Of a DNA stretch of 38,865 bases, positions 27,254 through 35,611 are shown piece after piece. The notes under the pieces were generated by a model. The model saw nothing but the letters and a program-made list of their open reading frames with translations. It was not told the origin of the DNA and made no database searches. Location of the stretch: contig JAJYQO010000009.1 of NCBI GenBank assembly GCA_021794575.1, positions 1 to 38,865 on the forward strand, read 5' to 3'. The number at the start of each line of letters is the position of its first letter. Position 1 is the stretch's first letter. Source of the stretch: Pseudomonadota bacterium. Lineage in GTDB: Bacteria > Pseudomonadota > Gammaproteobacteria > Xanthomonadales > Rhodanobacteraceae. A program made the position numbers and the translations under genes.

Positions 27254-28180
27254 TCAGCGCGCCAGCAGCTCGGCCAGCACGGCCATGCGCACGAACACGC
27301 CGTTGGCGACCTGCTCGAGGATGCGTGACTGCGTGCCGTCGGCCACCTCCGAGGCGATCTCGACGCCGCGGTTGATTGGGCCCGGATGCAGCACCAGCGC
27401 GCCCGGCGCGGCGCGCCTCAGTCGCGTCTGGCTGAGCCCGTAACGCTCGAAGTACGCCGCTTCGTCGGGCAGCAACGTGGCGACCATGCGTTCTTTCTGC
27501 AGGCGCAGCATGATGATGACGTCCGCGCCTTCGACCGCGCTGTCGAAGTTGTCACTGAACGCGCAGCCGGGCAGTTCACCCGGCGCCGGAAGCAGCGCGC
27601 CGGGTCCGCACAGACGCAGATCGCGCACGCCCAGCGCTTGGAAAGCGTGTACGTCGGAGCGCGCCACGCGCGAGTGCAGCACGTCGCCGCAGATGGTCAC
27701 GGTCAGCGCATCGAAATGGCGGCGGTGCTGGCGCACGGTCAGCGCGTCCAGCAGACCCTGGGTGGGGTGCGCGTGATTGCCGTCGCCGGCGTTGACGATG
27801 CTGACGCCGCTGGCCGCATGGCGTACCAGGAACTCGGGTGTGCCGCTCTCGCGGTGACGCACCACCAGCGCATCGAGGTGCATCGCCTCCAGCGTGTGCA
27901 GCGTGTCCAGCAGGGTTTCGCCCTTGCTGGTGGAAGAACTGGTGATATCGAAATTGACTACATCGGCACCCAGCCGCCGCGCCGCCAGTTCGAAGGAGGT
28001 GCGTGTGCGCGTCGATGGCTCGAAGAACAGGTTCAGCACGGTGCGGCCACGCAGCAGGTCGATGCGGCGCGTGCCGTGGGCGCATGCCTCGCGCAGCGAT
28101 TCGGCGCGGTCGAGCAGGTGTTCCAGCGTCTCGGCGCCGAGGTGCTGCAGGGTGATCAGGTGGCGCAGATGGGTGGGCAT
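27254..28180 (-). CDS. pyrB: Aspartate carbamoyltransferase catalytic subunit
   Basis: PyrB condenses carbamoyl phosphate and aspartate in pyrimidine synthesis. The 308 residues contain the carbamoyl phosphate loop FFEPSTRTRTSFE (about 52-64), the Ser/Lys 80s loop SSSTSKGET, HPTQGLLDALT and LHPGPINRGVE. The ATG at 28180 lies 25 bp inside ruvX, a long overlap. Neither pyrI, the dihydroorotase-like pyrC' partner nor pyrR is in the window, unlike Pseudomonas. It ends the gshB-tonB-yqgE-ruvX-pyrB chain. Confidence 0.96.
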   Translation of the reverse strand: MPTHLRHLITLQHLGAETLEHLLDRAESLREACAHGTRRIDLLRGRTVLNLFFEPSTRTRTSFELAARRLGADVVNFDITSSSTSKGETLLDTLHTLEAMHLDALVVRHRESGTPEFLVRHAASGVSIVNAGDGNHAHPTQGLLDALTVRQHRRHFDALTVTICGDVLHSRVARSDVHAFQALGVRDLRLCGPGALLPAPGELPGCAFSDNFDSAVEGADVIIMLRLQKERMVATLLPDEAAYFERYGLSQTRLRRAAPGALVLHPGPINRGVEIASEVADGTQSRILEQVANGVFVRMAVLAELLAR

Positions 28181-28623
28181 GGGTGCTCGCTCAGCCAGGT
28201 TTCGAGGATGACCGCCGCGGCCACGGCGTCGAGCTGCACGGCATCGCGGCGCCGGCGTTGTCCGCTGGCGCGCTGCGCGGCGAAGCGGCGCGCGGCTTCC
28301 TGCGAGCTGTGGCGTTCGTCGCTGAGGTGGATTTGCAGCGCGTAACGCTGGCGCAGGCGTTCGGCGAAGGCGCGCGCGGCGCCGGTGATGGCCTGCTCGT
28401 GACCGCCGTGGTCGAGCGGCAGGCCGACGATCAGCGCCAGGGGCGACCAATCGCGCAACAGAGCGTCGACATGGTTCCAGTCGGGCTCGCCATCCTGTGC
28501 GGCGAGCGCGACCAGCGGCCGCGCGCTGCCGGTCACGGTTTCGCCCACAGCCACGCCGATGCGGCGCCGGCCGAAATCGAACCCCAGCAGATTGCCCGCG
28601 CGCGCGCCGGAACCCGCGGTCAT
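28156..28623 (-). CDS. ruvX: Putative pre-16S rRNA nuclease/Holliday junction resolvase YqgF
   Basis: The 155-residue RNase H-fold protein has the acidic catalytic start LLGFDFGRRRIGVAVG (Asp16), ALIVGLPLDHGG and the late acidic motif LSDERHSSQEA, then DAVAAAVILETWL. YqgF/RuvX homologs process the 5' end of 16S rRNA. Its ATG overlaps the yqgE stop (ATGA), and its 3' end overlaps pyrB by 25 bp. Confidence 0.93.
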   Translation of the reverse strand: MTAGSGARAGNLLGFDFGRRRIGVAVGETVTGSARPLVALAAQDGEPDWNHVDALLRDWSPLALIVGLPLDHGGHEQAITGAARAFAERLRQRYALQIHLSDERHSSQEAARRFAAQRASGQRRRRDAVQLDAVAAAVILETWLSEHPCPPICAT

Positions 28624-29183
28624 GCGTTACCGGCGTAGTGCGACAGGCGTTGCGCGTCCACCCCCATGCGCGCCGCCGCCGCACTCCAGCGCTGCTCCAG
28701 CGGCACCTCGAACAGCAGTTCGTGGTCGGCATCCACGGTCAACCAGGCGTTGTCGCGCAGTTCGCGCTCGAGCTGGTTCGGCTCCCACCCGGCGTAGCCC
28801 AGCGCGATCAGGATGCGCGCCGGCCCCTGGCCGCTGGCGATGGCTTCGAGGATGTCGCGCGAGCTGGTCAGACTGAGCTGCCCGTCGATAGCGTAGCTCG
28901 ACGCCCAATGCCCGCCCGTGGGGTGCAGCACGAAGCCGCGCTCGCGCTGCAGCGGACCGCCGGTCAGCACAGTCTGCTGGGCCAGGGGTTCCTCGGCGCT
29001 GGACAGGTCCATGTGCCGCAGCAGGTCGTGCAGGCGATATTCGGAAGGCCGGTTGATCACCAGCCCCAGCGCGCCGTCCTCGTTGTGCTGGCAGATCAGC
29101 GTGACGGCGTGGTCGAAGTCCGGATCGCGCAGGCCGGGCATGGCGATCAGGAGCTGGCCGGTGAGCGTGCTGGTGGCGATCAT
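28620..29183 (-). CDS. YqgE/AlgH-family protein
   Basis: The 187 residues fit UPF0301 (YqgE, AlgH in pseudomonads): LTGQLLIAMPGLRDPDFDHAVTLICQHNEDGALGLVINRP, LTGGPLQRERGFVLHP, and the C-terminal GYAGWEPNQLERELRDNAWL. The function is not firmly known. It lies between tonB and ruvX with four-base overlaps on both sides. Confidence 0.94.
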   Translation of the reverse strand: MIATSTLTGQLLIAMPGLRDPDFDHAVTLICQHNEDGALGLVINRPSEYRLHDLLRHMDLSSAEEPLAQQTVLTGGPLQRERGFVLHPTGGHWASSYAIDGQLSLTSSRDILEAIASGQGPARILIALGYAGWEPNQLERELRDNAWLTVDADHELLFEVPLEQRWSAAAARMGVDAQRLSHYAGNA

Positions 29184-30088
29184 GGTGCCATTGTAGCCCG
29201 GCCGGGGCGGCGGCCGGCCGCGGCGTGCTCACGCAACACGCCACCGGGCAGGAATTGCCAAGTGCGCGTGATGTACAGCTCGTCAAGGCGGCCATCGTTC
29301 TGCGGCAAAGACGGGAACGGTGCGGCCATGCGCACGATGCGCTCGGCGGCGCGGTCCAGCAGGGCGATACCCGAGGATTTCACCACGTCGATGCTGCGTA
29401 CCGCGCCATCGCGGGTGATGCAGACGGTCATGATCAGGTCGCCGTGCAGATGCCGCTCACGCACGGCTTCCGGATAGTTGAGATTGCCGATGCGCTCGAT
29501 ACGCGCCACCCATGCCGCCATATAGGCGGCGTAGGCGTATTGGCGCGTATTGGCGGAGATGAACTTGCGGTGTGGGCGGCGCGCGTAGGCCTCGCGCTCG
29601 GTGCGTAGATCGGCGCTGAGCTGCGCCACCTGTGCGCGTTCGTAGGCGGGGATGGGCGAAATCGGCAGCGGCACAGCCGGTGCCGGGCGCGCTGCCGGGT
29701 GCGAATCGACGCTGAAGCTGCTGGCGGCGCGCGTGGTCACCAGTTGTGGGCCATTCGGCGTGACCGGCGCCGGTGCGGCGGGCGTGACACGGCGCGGCGC
29801 CTGTCCCGAGCTCTCCGGCAGCGGCGTCGAGAACGGCGCGCCTGGCTTGCGTGCCCGCGCGCTGTTGCCGCCGCCGGCGTTGTTGGCCTGCGCCAGAAAA
29901 TCGGCATGTCGCGGCGTTTCTGCGTTGGCGCTGTGCAGCAGGGTGATGTCCAGCGCCGGCAGGCTCGGACGTGGCGGTTCGAGGGTGAAGCCCAGCCCCA
30001 GCACCAGTACCGCGTGCAGGATCAGCGAAAACAGCAGCGTCACGCCGATGCGTTCGCGGCCCTGGTCCGGGGCAACCGGCGTATTCAC
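29180..30088 (-). CDS. Energy transducer TonB
   Basis: The 302-residue protein has one N-terminal membrane anchor (about 15-37, LLFSLILHAVLVLGLGF), a Pro/Ala-rich periplasmic linker, a helical stretch with RTEREAYARRPHRKFISANTR, and a C-terminal TonB domain (about 210-290) with YPEAVRERHLHGDLIMTVCI and GAVRSIDVVKSSG. It would couple proton motive force to outer-membrane transport; in the Pseudomonas ortholog at this place (TonB3) a role in twitching is known. No ExbB/ExbD genes are nearby. Its ATG overlaps gshB, and its stop overlaps yqgE. Confidence 0.9.
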   Translation of the reverse strand: MNTPVAPDQGRERIGVTLLFSLILHAVLVLGLGFTLEPPRPSLPALDITLLHSANAETPRHADFLAQANNAGGGNSARARKPGAPFSTPLPESSGQAPRRVTPAAPAPVTPNGPQLVTTRAASSFSVDSHPAARPAPAVPLPISPIPAYERAQVAQLSADLRTEREAYARRPHRKFISANTRQYAYAAYMAAWVARIERIGNLNYPEAVRERHLHGDLIMTVCITRDGAVRSIDVVKSSGIALLDRAAERIVRMAAPFPSLPQNDGRLDELYITRTWQFLPGGVLREHAAAGRRPGRATMAP

Positions 30089-31044
30089 GTCAGGCGCCGC
30101 TCGATGGCTTCGAACAGAAGCCCGGCGATGTTGAGCCCGTACTGGCCATCCAACTCGCGGATGCAGGTGGGCGAGGTGATGTTGATCTCGGTCAACCAGT
30201 CGCCGATCACATCCAGTCCTACGAACAGCAGGCCGCGCCGGCGCAGGTCGGGCGCCACCTGCGCCACGATCCAGCGGTCGCGCTCGGACAGCGGCACGCC
30301 GACGCCGCGTCCGCCGGCGGCCAGGTTGCCGCGGAACTCGTCACCCTGCGGAATGCGCGCCAGCGCGTAGGGCAGCGGCTCGCCGTCCACCACCAGAATG
30401 CGCTTATCGCCCTCGCGTATGGCCGGAATGAATTTTTGCGCGATGGCGAAACGCTGGTCGGCCCCCAGCAGGGTTTCCAGGATCACGTTGAGGTTGGGAT
30501 CGTGCGCGGCGCTGCGGAATATGCCACGTCCGCCCATGCCGTCCAGGGGCTTGAGCACGATCTCGCCGTGCTCGGCCGCGAACGCGCGCAGTTCGTCGCG
30601 CCGGCGCGCCACCAGTGTGGGCGCGCAGCATTGCGGGAATCGCAGCGCATAGAGCTTTTCGTTGCAGTCGCGCAGCGCCTGCGGTGGGTTCAGCACCATC
30701 GCGCCGGCTTCGGCGGCGCGCTCCAGCACCTGTGTGTCGTAAAGGAATTCGGCGTCCAGCGGCGGATCCTTGCGTGCCAGGATCAGGCGTTGGCGCGTCA
30801 GAGACTGCCACTGCGCGTCACCTAGGCTGAACCAGTCATATGCATCGTCGCGGACCGTGAGCGGGCGCAGCCGCGCCCACGGTTCGCCCTGGCGCAGTGC
30901 CAGATCGCCCTGCTCGACGTAATGCAGCGACCAGCCGCGGCGCTGCGCCTCGAGCAGCATGGCCAGGGTCGAGTCCTTGTACGGTTTGACTTGACCGATG
31001 GGATCCATCAGCACCGCGAGGCTGCGCGGAAGGCGAGTAGGCAT
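30085..31044 (-). CDS. gshB: Glutathione synthetase
   Basis: GshB joins gamma-glutamylcysteine and glycine with ATP. The 319 residues (E. coli 315) have the MDPIGQVKPYKDST start, the ATP-grasp core with GEIVLKPLDGMGGRGIF, AQKFIPAIREGDKRILVVDGEPL, the NLAAGGRGVG loop, and LLFVGLDVIGDWLTEINITSPTC. The ATG at 31044 follows GGAGAG and matches the family start. It is the first gene of gshB-tonB-yqgE-ruvX-pyrB and is divergent from pilG. Confidence 0.97.
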   Translation of the reverse strand: MPTRLPRSLAVLMDPIGQVKPYKDSTLAMLLEAQRRGWSLHYVEQGDLALRQGEPWARLRPLTVRDDAYDWFSLGDAQWQSLTRQRLILARKDPPLDAEFLYDTQVLERAAEAGAMVLNPPQALRDCNEKLYALRFPQCCAPTLVARRRDELRAFAAEHGEIVLKPLDGMGGRGIFRSAAHDPNLNVILETLLGADQRFAIAQKFIPAIREGDKRILVVDGEPLPYALARIPQGDEFRGNLAAGGRGVGVPLSERDRWIVAQVAPDLRRRGLLFVGLDVIGDWLTEINITSPTCIRELDGQYGLNIAGLLFEAIERRLT

Positions 31045-31088
31045 GGGCTCTCCAAGGGTGGCCGTGACGTTCTTCACGGTCTGCGGAA

Positions 31089-31118
31089 AATTTACAAAAG
31101 CATCATCGCCGACAATAA
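31089..31118 (-). promoter_or_regulatory. Candidate promoter of the gshB operon
   Basis: On the minus strand, TTATTG (31113-31118) and TAAATT (31089-31094) are separated by 18 bp. A CCGTGA/TCACGG hairpin (31062-31067 with 31074-31079) lies in the predicted 5' UTR. It is a tentative call. Confidence 0.35.
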
Positions 31119-31132
31119 GTTGCGCGCTCAAC

Positions 31133-31161
31133 TTGACACTTCTCATAAACGCGCGTTAAAC
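31133..31161 (+). promoter_or_regulatory. Candidate promoter of pilG-chpA
   Basis: A perfect -35 TTGACA (31133-31138) is followed after 17 bp by TTAAAC (31156-31161), a weak -10. The predicted leader before the pilG GTG is about 110 nt and contains the hairpin at 31206-31225. Confidence 0.45.
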
Positions 31162-31205
31162 AGTCCGCAACAGCGGGAGTATGGTTCCGCGACTGTGCGC
31201 CATGC

Positions 31206-31225
31206 GCCGTGGCCAAAGCCACGGC
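31206..31225 (+). other. Hairpin in the pilG leader
   Basis: GCCGTGGC (31206-31213) and GCCACGGC (31218-31225) form a perfect 8-bp stem with loop CAAA, 55 nt before the pilG start. Only a weak T-rich run (GGTTTGCATGTTTCC) follows. It may be a weak terminator, a leader structure or a protein-binding site. Confidence 0.5.
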
Positions 31226-31280
31226 ACGTGGTTTGCATGTTTCCAGTGCCGCAGCGACCCTGACGCGGCGGGGGTGACAA

Positions 31281-31679
31281 GTGCTTGCAGACAGCAATAC
31301 CGGCAGTCAGGCGTTGCGCGTGATGGTCATCGACGATTCCAAGACCATCCGCCGCACCGCCGAGACGCTGTTGAAAAAAGAAGGCTACGAGGTGGTCACC
31401 GCGGTGGACGGATTCGAGGCCCTGGCCAAGATCTCCGACCTGCAGCCACACATCATCTTCGTGGACATCATGATGCCGCGCCTGGACGGCTACCAGACTT
31501 GTGCGCTGATCAAGAACAACCAGAATTTCCGCCATGTGCCGGTGGTGATGCTGTCCTCCAAGGATGGCCTGTTCGACAAGGCGCGCGGCCGTATCTGCGG
31601 CTCCGACCAGTACCTCACCAAGCCGTTCACACGTGAGGAGCTGCTGGCCGCCATCCGCTCCCACGTGGACGCGCGTTGA
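31281..31679 (+). CDS. pilG: Twitching-motility response regulator PilG
   Basis: This 132-residue single-domain CheY-like protein has acidic residues Asp18-Asp19 (VIDDSKTIRRTAE), phospho-acceptor Asp62 in FVDIMMPRLDGYQTC and Lys114 in LTKPF. PilG is phosphorylated by the ChpA kinase and promotes pilus extension in Pseudomonas. It starts with GTG at 31281, preceded by GGGGGTGA. It is the first gene of pilG-H-I-J-K-chpA and is divergent from gshB. Confidence 0.95.
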   Translation: MLADSNTGSQALRVMVIDDSKTIRRTAETLLKKEGYEVVTAVDGFEALAKISDLQPHIIFVDIMMPRLDGYQTCALIKNNQNFRHVPVVMLSSKDGLFDKARGRICGSDQYLTKPFTREELLAAIRSHVDAR

Positions 31680-31690
31680 GATCGGCCGCC

Positions 31691-32062
31691 ATGGCGCACA
31701 TTCTCATCATCGACGATTCGCCCACCGATGTGCGTGTGTTCACCACGCTGCTGGAACGGGCCGGGCACCGCGTGTCCAGTGCCGGCAGCGCCGAGCAGGG
31801 CATCGAGATGGCGCGCCGCCTGCGCCCCGACCTGGTGATCATGGACGTGATCATGCCCGGCATGAACGGCTTCCAGGCCACGCGTGCGCTGACCCGCGAC
31901 CCGGCTACCCAGGACGTGCCGATCCTGATCATCACCACCAAGAGTATGGAGACCGACCGCGTTTGGGGCTTGCGCCAGGGCGCCAGGGATTTCCTGACCA
32001 AGCCGGTCGGCGAGAAGGAACTGCTGGCGCGCATCCAGAACCTGCTGGTCAAGGCCGGATGA
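31691..32062 (+). CDS. pilH: Twitching-motility response regulator PilH
   Basis: The 123-residue CheY-like protein has Asp8-Asp9 (LIIDDSPTDVRVF), phospho-acceptor Asp52 in VIMDVIMPGMNGFQATRAL and Lys104 in FLTKPV. It is shorter than PilG and lacks an output domain, as in the Pseudomonas ortholog, which acts on retraction or as a phosphate sink. The ATG at 31691 is chosen by family alignment (MA[HR]ILI-DDSPT); its ribosome-binding site is weak. It follows pilG after 11 nt. Confidence 0.95.
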   Translation: MAHILIIDDSPTDVRVFTTLLERAGHRVSSAGSAEQGIEMARRLRPDLVIMDVIMPGMNGFQATRALTRDPATQDVPILIITTKSMETDRVWGLRQGARDFLTKPVGEKELLARIQNLLVKAG

Positions 32063-32072
32063 GGGCCCCGCG

Positions 32073-32612
32073 ATGAGTGTCGAGATGCCCTTCGCGATCC
32101 TGGCCGAATATGAGCGTCTCAGCCTCGCGCACCAGGCCGGCGTACCCGAGCAGATCGAGGCGCCCGGGTTGTGGCGCGGCATCGCTTTTCGCGTCGGCGC
32201 GCGACAACTGGCCAGCGGCATCGGCGAGGTCAACGAAATCATGCTGCCGCAGGCGCTGACGCCGGTGCCCGGCACCCAGAGCTGGCTGCTGGGAGTCGCC
32301 AACGTGCGTGGCAATCTGGTGCCGGTGATCGATCTGGGCCTGTTCCTGTTCGGCAGCGCCACGCTGTCCGGCGAGCGCACGCGCATATTGCTGGTGCGCC
32401 AGGGCAACAGCGGCAACGTCGGCCTGCTGGTCGATGAGGTTGCCGGGCAGCGCAGCCTGAGTTTCGAAGCACAGGCCGACGCCGAAGGCGAGGACGATCC
32501 GCGCCTGATGCGTTTCGTCGAGCGCAATGTGCGCCTGGACGGGCAACGCCTGGGCATTTTCAGCATGCCGCGCCTGACGCGCGCGGCCGATTTCCAGCAA
32601 GCCGCCGCCTGA
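32073..32612 (+). CDS. pilI: CheW-like adaptor PilI
   Basis: The 179-residue protein has one CheW domain with GIAFRVGARQLASGIGEVNEIM, PGTQSWLLGVANVRGNLVPVIDL and LLVRQGNSGNVGLLVDEVAGQRSL. CheW proteins link chemoreceptors to the histidine kinase; here it should couple PilJ to ChpA. It starts 10 nt after pilH. Confidence 0.94.
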   Translation: MSVEMPFAILAEYERLSLAHQAGVPEQIEAPGLWRGIAFRVGARQLASGIGEVNEIMLPQALTPVPGTQSWLLGVANVRGNLVPVIDLGLFLFGSATLSGERTRILLVRQGNSGNVGLLVDEVAGQRSLSFEAQADAEGEDDPRLMRFVERNVRLDGQRLGIFSMPRLTRAADFQQAAA

Positions 32613-32644
32613 GCGACGGCTAAAAATCCGGGGTGAGGTGAAGC

Positions 32645-34675
32645 ATGAGCGCAACCAGCACTATCGTCGGCAAGGAGCGCAGCAACACGTGGCTTATCGT
32701 GTTGTTGCTGCTATCGATCGCGCTCGCGGTGATCGATTTCGGCTGGCTGACCTACAACAGCAAGAACGAACGTGATGCCGCCAACCTGACCACCCAGATC
32801 CAGGTGCTCTCGCAGTCCACCGCCAAATTCGCGCTCGAATCGGCCAGCGGCAACCTCGATTCCTTCAAGGAACTGGACGCCACCCGCGCCACGCTCGACA
32901 ACAAGATCAAGCAACTCAAGAACGGCGATCCGGAAACCGGTATGCCCGGCTATGGCGATGCCAGCGCGGGCGTCGGCCCGGCCATCGCCGCGCTGGACAA
33001 ATCCTGGGCCCAGCTGGATGGCGATCTGACCAAGATCCTGCGCAACAAGGAACTGGTGCTGGATTCCAAGCAGCAGACCGACATCTTCACTCGCGAGGTG
33101 CCGGTGCTGGATTCGCGCATGGACCAGGTAGCCAGCATCGTCAAGCAGGGCGGCGGCAGCGCCAATCAGACTTACACGGTGGTCAACCAGATGCTGCTGG
33201 GTGACCGCATGATCCGCCGTGCGCTGGAAGTGCAGGGCGGCGGCGAAGGCGCGCAGACCGCGGCCGATGGCTTGGCGCGTGACGCGCAACTGTACGGTGC
33301 AGTGCTCAGCGGCTTGATCCAGGGCAACAGCGAGGTCGGCGTCAGCCGGTTGCCGCAGCCGGCCGCGCAGGGGATCCTGGAATCGGTCAGCAAGAGTTGG
33401 CAGGGTGTGTCCACGCCGCTCAACAAACTGCTGGCGGCGGCCCCGACCCTGGTCGAGGTCAAGCAGGCGGCGAATCAGGCGTCGGTCGATTCGCAGTCGG
33501 TACTGCTGCAGGCCAACGATGTCGGCAAGCGACTGGATCTGCTGCCGCTGCAGCGGCCGTTTCCCAATGTCTGGCTGGGCGCGCTGGGCGCGCTGGGCGC
33601 CATCGTGTTCGCGCTGCTGCTGGTGTTCGCGCAGTCGCGCGCGCAGAAACAGCGTCTGGCCGTATCGAGCGAGCTGAATCAGCGCAACCAGGAGGCCATC
33701 CTGAGGCTGCTGGACGAGATGGGTTCACTGGCCGAAGGTGATCTGACCGTGCGTGCCACGGTGACCGAGGACATCACCGGCGCCATCGCGGATTCGGTGA
33801 ACTTCGCGGTCGAGGCGCTGCGCAGCCTGGTGTCCACCATCAACGAGACTGCTGTGCAGGTCTCCGCAGCCGCGCAGGAAACCCAGGCCACTGCCACGCA
33901 TCTGGCCGAGGCGGCCGAGCAGCAGGCGCAGCAGATCACCTCGGCGTCGGCGGCCATCAATGAAATGGCGGTGTCGATCGACGAGGTGTCCAAAAACTCT
34001 TCCGAGTCGGCCGAGGTGGCGCAGCGCTCGGTGCAGATCGCCGGCAAGGGCGTGGCAGTGGTGCGTCAGACCATCGCCGGCATGGACGCCATTCGCGACC
34101 AGATCCAGGAAACCTCCAAGCGCATCAAGCGCCTGGGCGAGTCCTCGCAGGAAATCGGCTCGATCGTCGAGCTGATCAACGACATCGCCGAGCAGACCAA
34201 CATCCTGGCGCTGAACGCGGCCATCCAGGCGGCATCGGCGGGCGAGGCCGGCCGCGGCTTCGCAGTGGTCGCCGACGAAGTGCAGCGCTTGGCCGAGCGC
34301 TCCGCCGCTGCGACCAAGCGCATCGAGGCGCTGGTGCAGGCCATCCAGTCCGACACCAACGAAGCGGTGAACTCGATGGAGCAGACCACCGCCGAAGTGG
34401 TCACCGGCGCCCGCCGCGCCGAGGATGCCGGCGCCGCGCTGGGCGAAATCGAAAAGGTTTCCAACGATCTGGCCGACTTGATCCAGAACATCTCCGAGGC
34501 CGCGCGGCAGCAGTCGGCGGCGGCCACCAACATTTCCTCGACGATGAACGTCATCCAGGAAATCACCTCGCAGACCTCGATGGGTGCCAGCCAGACCGCC
34601 GAGTCGATCGGCAACCTGGCGCAGATGGCACAGGATCTGCGCCGCTCGGTCGCCGACTTCAAGTTGCCGGGCTGA
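32645..34675 (+). CDS. pilJ: Methyl-accepting chemotaxis protein PilJ
   Basis: The 676-residue chemoreceptor has a first membrane span (about 14-36), a periplasmic sensory region (about 37-305) rich in helices typical of PilJ-type domains, a second span (about 306-330, [14 protein letters not shown]), a HAMP region, and the cytoplasmic signalling domain. The hairpin tip [20 protein letters not shown] and [18 protein letters not shown] are the conserved MCP core. The receptor senses pilus/surface signals in Pseudomonas and signals to ChpA through PilI. It follows pilI after 32 nt. Confidence 0.95.
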   Translation: MSATSTIVGKERSNTWLIVLLLLSIALAVIDFGWLTYNSKNERDAANLTTQIQVLSQSTAKFALESASGNLDSFKELDATRATLDNKIKQLKNGDPETGMPGYGDASAGVGPAIAALDKSWAQLDGDLTKILRNKELVLDSKQQTDIFTREVPVLDSRMDQVASIVKQGGGSANQTYTVVNQMLLGDRMIRRALEVQGGGEGAQTAADGLARDAQLYGAVLSGLIQGNSEVGVSRLPQPAAQGILESVSKSWQGVSTPLNKLLAAAPTLVEVKQAANQASVDSQSVLLQANDVGKRLDLLPLQRPFPNVWLGALGALGAIVFALLLVFAQSRAQKQRLAVSSELNQRNQEAILRLLDEMGSLAEGDLTVRATVTEDITGAIADSVNFAVEALRSLVSTINETAVQVSAAAQETQATATHLAEAAEQQAQQITSASAAINEMAVSIDEVSKNSSESAEVAQRSVQIAGKGVAVVRQTIAGMDAIRDQIQETSKRIKRLGESSQEIGSIVELINDIAEQTNILALNAAIQAASAGEAGRGFAVVADEVQRLAERSAAATKRIEALVQAIQSDTNEAVNSMEQTTAEVVTGARRAEDAGAALGEIEKVSNDLADLIQNISEAARQQSAAATNISSTMNVIQEITSQTSMGASQTAESIGNLAQMAQDLRRSVADFKLPG

Positions 34676-34690
34676 TCGGGACGCTATGCC

Positions 34691-35557
34691 ATGGTCGCTG
34701 CGCTGACACCCCACGCCGATGCCCTTGCCCTTGCCGGCATGGACGACGCGGTGTTCGCACGCTGGGTGGCGCTGCTCGAGCAGCGCACCGGCGTGGTGGT
34801 GGCGCCGCAGCGCAAGCCGTTTCTGGTCAGCGCGGTGCGCGCACGTATGCGCGAGGTCGGCCACGGCAATTTCGTTCAGTACCTCGAGCACATCAGCGCA
34901 CCGGGCGCCGGTGCGGTGGAGTGGGCCACGCTGGTGGATCGGCTGACCGTTCATGAGACGCGTTTTTTCCGCCATCCGCCGTCGTTTGAGCTGATCCGAC
35001 AGCGCTGGCTGCCCGAGCGCATGGCGGCCGGCAGCAGCACCCTGCATGCCTGGAGCGTGGGCTGCGCCAGCGGCGAGGAAGCCTGGTCGCTGGCCATGGT
35101 GCTGCACCAGGGCCTGCTTGGTCATGGCGGCAAACAGCATTTCGGAGTCACCGCGAGCGATGTCTCGGCCGCCGCCGTGGCCAGCGCGCGCACGGCGCAA
35201 TACCCGCGCGCGCGCCTCGAGGAGATCCCCGCGCTGTACCGTGCCGACTATGTCGAGATGCAGGGCGAGGCGGCATTCACCCTCATCGCCAGCCTGCGCA
35301 AGCGCGTGGCGTTCGCGCGCGTCAACCTGCTGGAGGCCGCTGCAGCGCCGCTGCAGCGTCTCAACCTGATCTTCTGCCAGAACGTACTGATCTACTTTTC
35401 GCGCGAACGCCGGCGCGAACTGCTGGACGGCCTGGCGGGCCTGCTCGAACCTCACGGCTTGCTGCTGATCGGTCCCGGCGAGATCACCGGCTGGAGCCAT
35501 CCCGCCCTGACGCGGGTGGCCTGGCAGGGCACGTTGGCCTATCAGCGCCGCAGTTGA
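34691..35557 (+). CDS. pilK: CheR-type methyltransferase PilK
   Basis: PilK methylates receptor glutamates with SAM. The 288 residues have the CheR N-terminal helical domain (about 15-85), the LTVHETRFFRHPPSFELI region, the SAM-binding WSVGCASGEEAWSLAMV and the C-terminal NLIFCQNVLIYFSRERRRELLDGL. It lies between pilJ and chpA, as in Pseudomonas, and presumably acts on PilJ. Confidence 0.93.
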   Translation: MVAALTPHADALALAGMDDAVFARWVALLEQRTGVVVAPQRKPFLVSAVRARMREVGHGNFVQYLEHISAPGAGAVEWATLVDRLTVHETRFFRHPPSFELIRQRWLPERMAAGSSTLHAWSVGCASGEEAWSLAMVLHQGLLGHGGKQHFGVTASDVSAAAVASARTAQYPRARLEEIPALYRADYVEMQGEAAFTLIASLRKRVAFARVNLLEAAAAPLQRLNLIFCQNVLIYFSRERRRELLDGLAGLLEPHGLLLIGPGEITGWSHPALTRVAWQGTLAYQRRS

Positions 35558-35611
35558 GCGCACGCACATTCAGCATGCGCCGCGCGCGGTGCATCGATCC
35601 AGAGGCACACC

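Noticed and set aside
33725-35569. Minus-strand open frame of 614 codons opposite pilJ/pilK
   Set aside because: No recognisable domain; coding signals and motifs all belong to the plus-strand genes.
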